From Aphelocoma coerulescens (lineage: Eukaryota > Chordata > Aves > Passeriformes > Corvidae), in contig NW_027183949.1 in the NCBI RefSeq assembly GCF_041296385.1, positions 2,144,501 through 2,208,500 of the forward strand: a stretch of DNA of 64,000 nt, given 5' to 3'. Each line of letters begins with the position of its first letter. Position 1 is the first letter of the stretch. The position numbers and the translations under genes were made by a program. Below are positions 61,706 through 64,000 of the stretch, one piece after another. Below the pieces are notes generated by a model that was not told the DNA's origin, did not search any database, and was given only the letters and a program-made list of their open reading frames with translations.

Positions 61706-63922
61706 GTGTGGATGTGTGTCCTTGAACAAACGCTCTGAGAAGTTTGTCCGGTTTTTTTTTCCTCTCCCCCCTCTCAGGTTCAGTTGAAAGGCACAGAAAT
61801 GCACAAAGTTACCTTCTGGGCATAGAGCAGGATAGGGGATACACATGATAAAGTCACCCCAAGACACAGGGAGAGAGAATTCAGTGGAAAGACTCCGAGA
61901 ATTCTGCTCCCAGAGATCATTCCTGCTCACACTGACCCTTGTAGAAAGGGGACATCGTTCCCGGCAGCCTGTACTGAGCATGTGGCTCCTGAGTGGGGTT
62001 TGCTGTTTAGGAAACCTGCTCAGGCTTTTCCATTCTTTCCTTGCAAAGAGGAAAACTTCTCCTGGGGCTGTGTGCAGGCAGAGCCCTGAGGAGAGCAGGT
62101 GGCACATGGTGCGCTGGGCTGGGACAGCCAGCTGCAGAGCTCAAGGGAAGAAGCCCAAAGTGGCACAATGGCTCCTTGCCTTCACATGCAACACCTGGGT
62201 CACAATGGTCTCCTTGATTCCATGAGGCCCCACTGTGTCACAATGGCTCCTTGGTTCCATCAGGTTCCGCAGTGTCACCATGGTCTCCTTTGATCCGCAT
62301 TGTCATCATGGACAATTGGTTCCATGAGGCCCCGCAGTGTCACAATGGTCCCTTGGTTCCATAGGTTTGATGTTGTAACAATGGACTCCTTGCTTCTATG
62401 AGCCAGCCTGCTTTTTGCAGAGGTGTCTTTGGTTCCAACAAGGCCCCGCTGTGTCTCAGTGCACCCTGGCTTCCATGTGGATCTGGAGTATCACAAAGGC
62501 TCCTTGGTTCCACCAGGTCCTGCTGTGTCACAATGGGTCCTGTGGTCCCTGAGGCCCTCCAAAGTCATCATGGAGGCTTGCTTCCATGAGGTTCCATTAT
62601 GTGCCAGTGCTCATCTTGGTTCCAGGAGTTTCCTTAGTGTCACAATGCTCTCCATGCTTCCATGATTCCCCACAATGTCCCAATGCTCTCCAGGCTTCCA
62701 TTAGGCCCTGCTTTGCCACAATGGTCCCCTTGTTTCCATGAGGCCCCGCTGTGTCACAATGGACGTATGGTTCCATGATGTTGCGTGGTGTCACCGTGCT
62801 CTTCTTGAATCCGCAGTGGAACAATGGACCATTGGTTCCATGCGGCCTGGCCGTGTCACAATGGGCTCCTTGATTCCATGATTCCCCACGGTGTCACAAT
62901 GGAGCCTTGTTTCTAGGAGGTTCTGTACTGTCACAATTGGCTCCTTGATGCCATCAGCCCCTGCAGAGTCACAATGGCTCCTTGGTTCCATGAGGAACAC
63001 AATAGCTTGGCATAAGCATTGAGCAACAGCTGCTGAACACACCTGGCAACATCTGCTTGCATCAAAAGAGGGCTTCAAGCTGACAATGGCACCAGCAGCT
63101 TCCATCTGACACAGACACCCAGGGAAAGGACAGGCTGTGCCGGTTTGGACAAATTTGGAGGAAAATATCCTCTGATAGAAGGCAGGTTACACCCAGCCCT
63201 CCCCCACCCGGTTTGGGAAACAAGAATTTTCCTGGGAAGAAAGTGAAAGAGATAAAAACTATTTTTTTAACAAACACCCAGGAAAAGGATAACAATGCTA
63301 AATATTAAAACCTCTCACTGTGGAGAGAAAGCTGGGATAATTTGAGAGTCCTTCCGTGTTTCGGTGGGGTCTCCTGAAACATCCATAGACAGCGAGGCCC
63401 GTGCAAAGATATAGGGAGCGATTCTTGAGAGAAGTTTCAGAGCTCTTTCTTCTCCAGCCACATGGGCGGGGCACTGCCAAAGAACTGAGCAATCACGGCA
63501 CAAGCAGGGCCCTCCTGGCACAGGGCAACACAAAATAAGCAGTGCTGAACAGGATTAGGGCACATGGGAGCAGGGAGCAGGGAGACCCCCCGTGCCCAGG
63601 CCATGCCTCTACCCCAGGGTCCCCTCTCCCATGACCTCATGGCAGGGGGGAGGAACCCCAACACTTCCAGAGGTGTAGTCTCTCTCCTCCTCCTTGCAGC
63701 TGGCTCATGGGCCCACATTCAGGGCCCCCACCTCGGTAGAAAATTCTCCCAATGTGCTCTGATGTGGAAACAGTCAAGAAGAGAAGAAGGGAAAAAAACC
63801 CCCGAAGTCCCAGGAAAACAAAGTTCAACTCTCCATCTCCCTCCAGAGAAAAAATGCTGAAAACTGGCTCAAAAGAAACAAGGTTGCTTCCTCCGCTCTT
63901 GCTGCAAGCAGGATGCAGAGGA
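61706..63922 (+). repeat. Unit 29 (2217 bp, long form, type B leader)
   Basis: Minisatellite block at 62160-62995. Same type as units 25 and 27. It shares GGGAAACAAG with unit 26 near 63217, where most units have GGGAAAAAAG. Confidence 0.95.
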
Positions 63923-64000
63923 GTGTGTATGTGTGACCTTGAACAAACGCTCTGAGAAGTTTGTCCGGTTTTTTTTTCCTCTCCCCCCTCTCAGCCTCAG
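63923..64000 (+). repeat. Unit 30, partial (first 78 bp)
   Basis: Start GTGTGTATGTGTGACC and TCAGCCTCAG, the same leader type as units 26 and 28. It is cut by the window edge, so the array continues to the right. Confidence 0.93.

Larger units (their letters stand above)
46249..63922 (+). repeat. Dimeric higher-order region (units 22-29)
   Basis: Units alternate between two types. Even-numbered units start GTGTGTATG, and units 22, 24 and 28 have TATAAAAA and CATGTAAGC. Units 25, 27 and 29 have GCAAAGAGG, CACCCGGTTTGG, CTCTCACTGTGG and CATGGGAGC. Dimer lengths are 4,426 (22+23), 4,426 (24+25), 4,396 (26+27) and 4,426 (28+29). Unit 23 is intermediate and unit 26 is chimeric; unit 27 also has the GTGTGTATG start. 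Confidence 0.85.
1..64000 (+). repeat. Macrosatellite array, about 2.2-kb unit, 29 full copies plus a partial
   Basis: The entire window is a direct tandem array. The motif GTGTG(G/T)ATGTGTG followed by (T/A)CCTTGAACAAA begins units at 1, 2183, 4404, 6613, 8822, 11003, 13223, 15406, 17588, 19809, 22018, 24227, 26409, 28630, 30808, 33029, 35207, 37428, 39637, 41819, 44040, 46249, 48458, 50675, 52884, 55101, 57280, 59497, 61706 and 63923. Unit lengths are 2178-2221 bp. Nearly all the variation comes from three indels: a 38-bp minisatellite monomer, an 8-bp GCAGGGAG duplication, and a 4-bp change just after the second EcoRI site. No unique sequence flanks the array, so its true size is unknown. 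I recognise no named satellite family. A bird host is an inference only. Confidence 0.97.

Noticed and set aside
1..64000. Many open frames of 60-200 codons on both strands
   Set aside because: They recur only because the DNA recurs, overlap each other in several frames, break with single-base variants and show no known domain. None is reported as a gene.
1..64000. Ribosomal DNA spacer or 5S array
   Set aside because: No stretch resembles 5S, 5.8S, 18S or 28S rRNA, and no RNA polymerase I or III gene is seen.
1..64000. D4Z4-like macrosatellite with a homeobox gene
   Set aside because: The architecture is comparable, but no frame contains a homeodomain-like sequence.
1..64000. Bacterial, phage or plasmid origin
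   Set aside because: No dense coding, no ribosome-binding sites and no operons; a complex satellite array with LTR-like sequence fits a eukaryote.

Overview
The whole window is one head-to-tail tandem array with no unique flanking DNA. A unit of about 2.2 kb (2178-2221 bp) repeats 29 times, followed by the first 78 bp of a 30th unit that runs off the right edge. Units are counted here from the GTGTG(G/T)ATGTGTG motif at base 1. All copies have the same orientation and differ by scattered substitutions and a few small indels. I see no credible protein-coding gene, tRNA, rRNA, CRISPR array, bacterial operon or intact transposon. The open frames, up to 201 codons, recur because the DNA recurs, and they have no recognisable domain.

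Each unit has four parts (unit 1 coordinates). (i) 1-458 is a non-repetitive leader with a long pyrimidine tract ending in AG and two EcoRI sites 22 bp apart. (ii) 459-1256 is an internal minisatellite of about 21-22 diverged 37-38 bp monomers, most carrying CACAATGG. (iii) 1257-1800 is a segment that looks like a degraded retroviral LTR, starting TGTGCCGGTTTGG near 1397. (iv) About 1801-2182 is a G/C- and purine-rich tail with a second pyrimidine tract ending in GCAG.

Higher-order structure is clear. Units 1-6 recur as units 8-13 at an offset of 15,405-15,406 bp (seven units). Units 11-14 recur in large part as units 18-21 at 15,410 bp. Inside this, a two-unit block of 4,399 bp is tandemly duplicated (about 29.4-38.3 kb). 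From about 46 kb to the right edge the array alternates between two unit types with a period of 4,396-4,426 bp. This fits repeated unequal exchange and gene conversion.

The organism is most likely a vertebrate. The LTR-like segment resembles, from memory, LTRs of songbird endogenous retroviruses, so a bird (perhaps a passerine) is my best guess, but no gene in the window confirms it. The most interesting points are the nested higher-order organisation of this macrosatellite, its dense same-strand SOX-type motifs (12 ACAATGG in unit 1 and about 350 estimated in the window), and unit-specific variants that create or destroy TATA-like, E-box and splice-like motifs.
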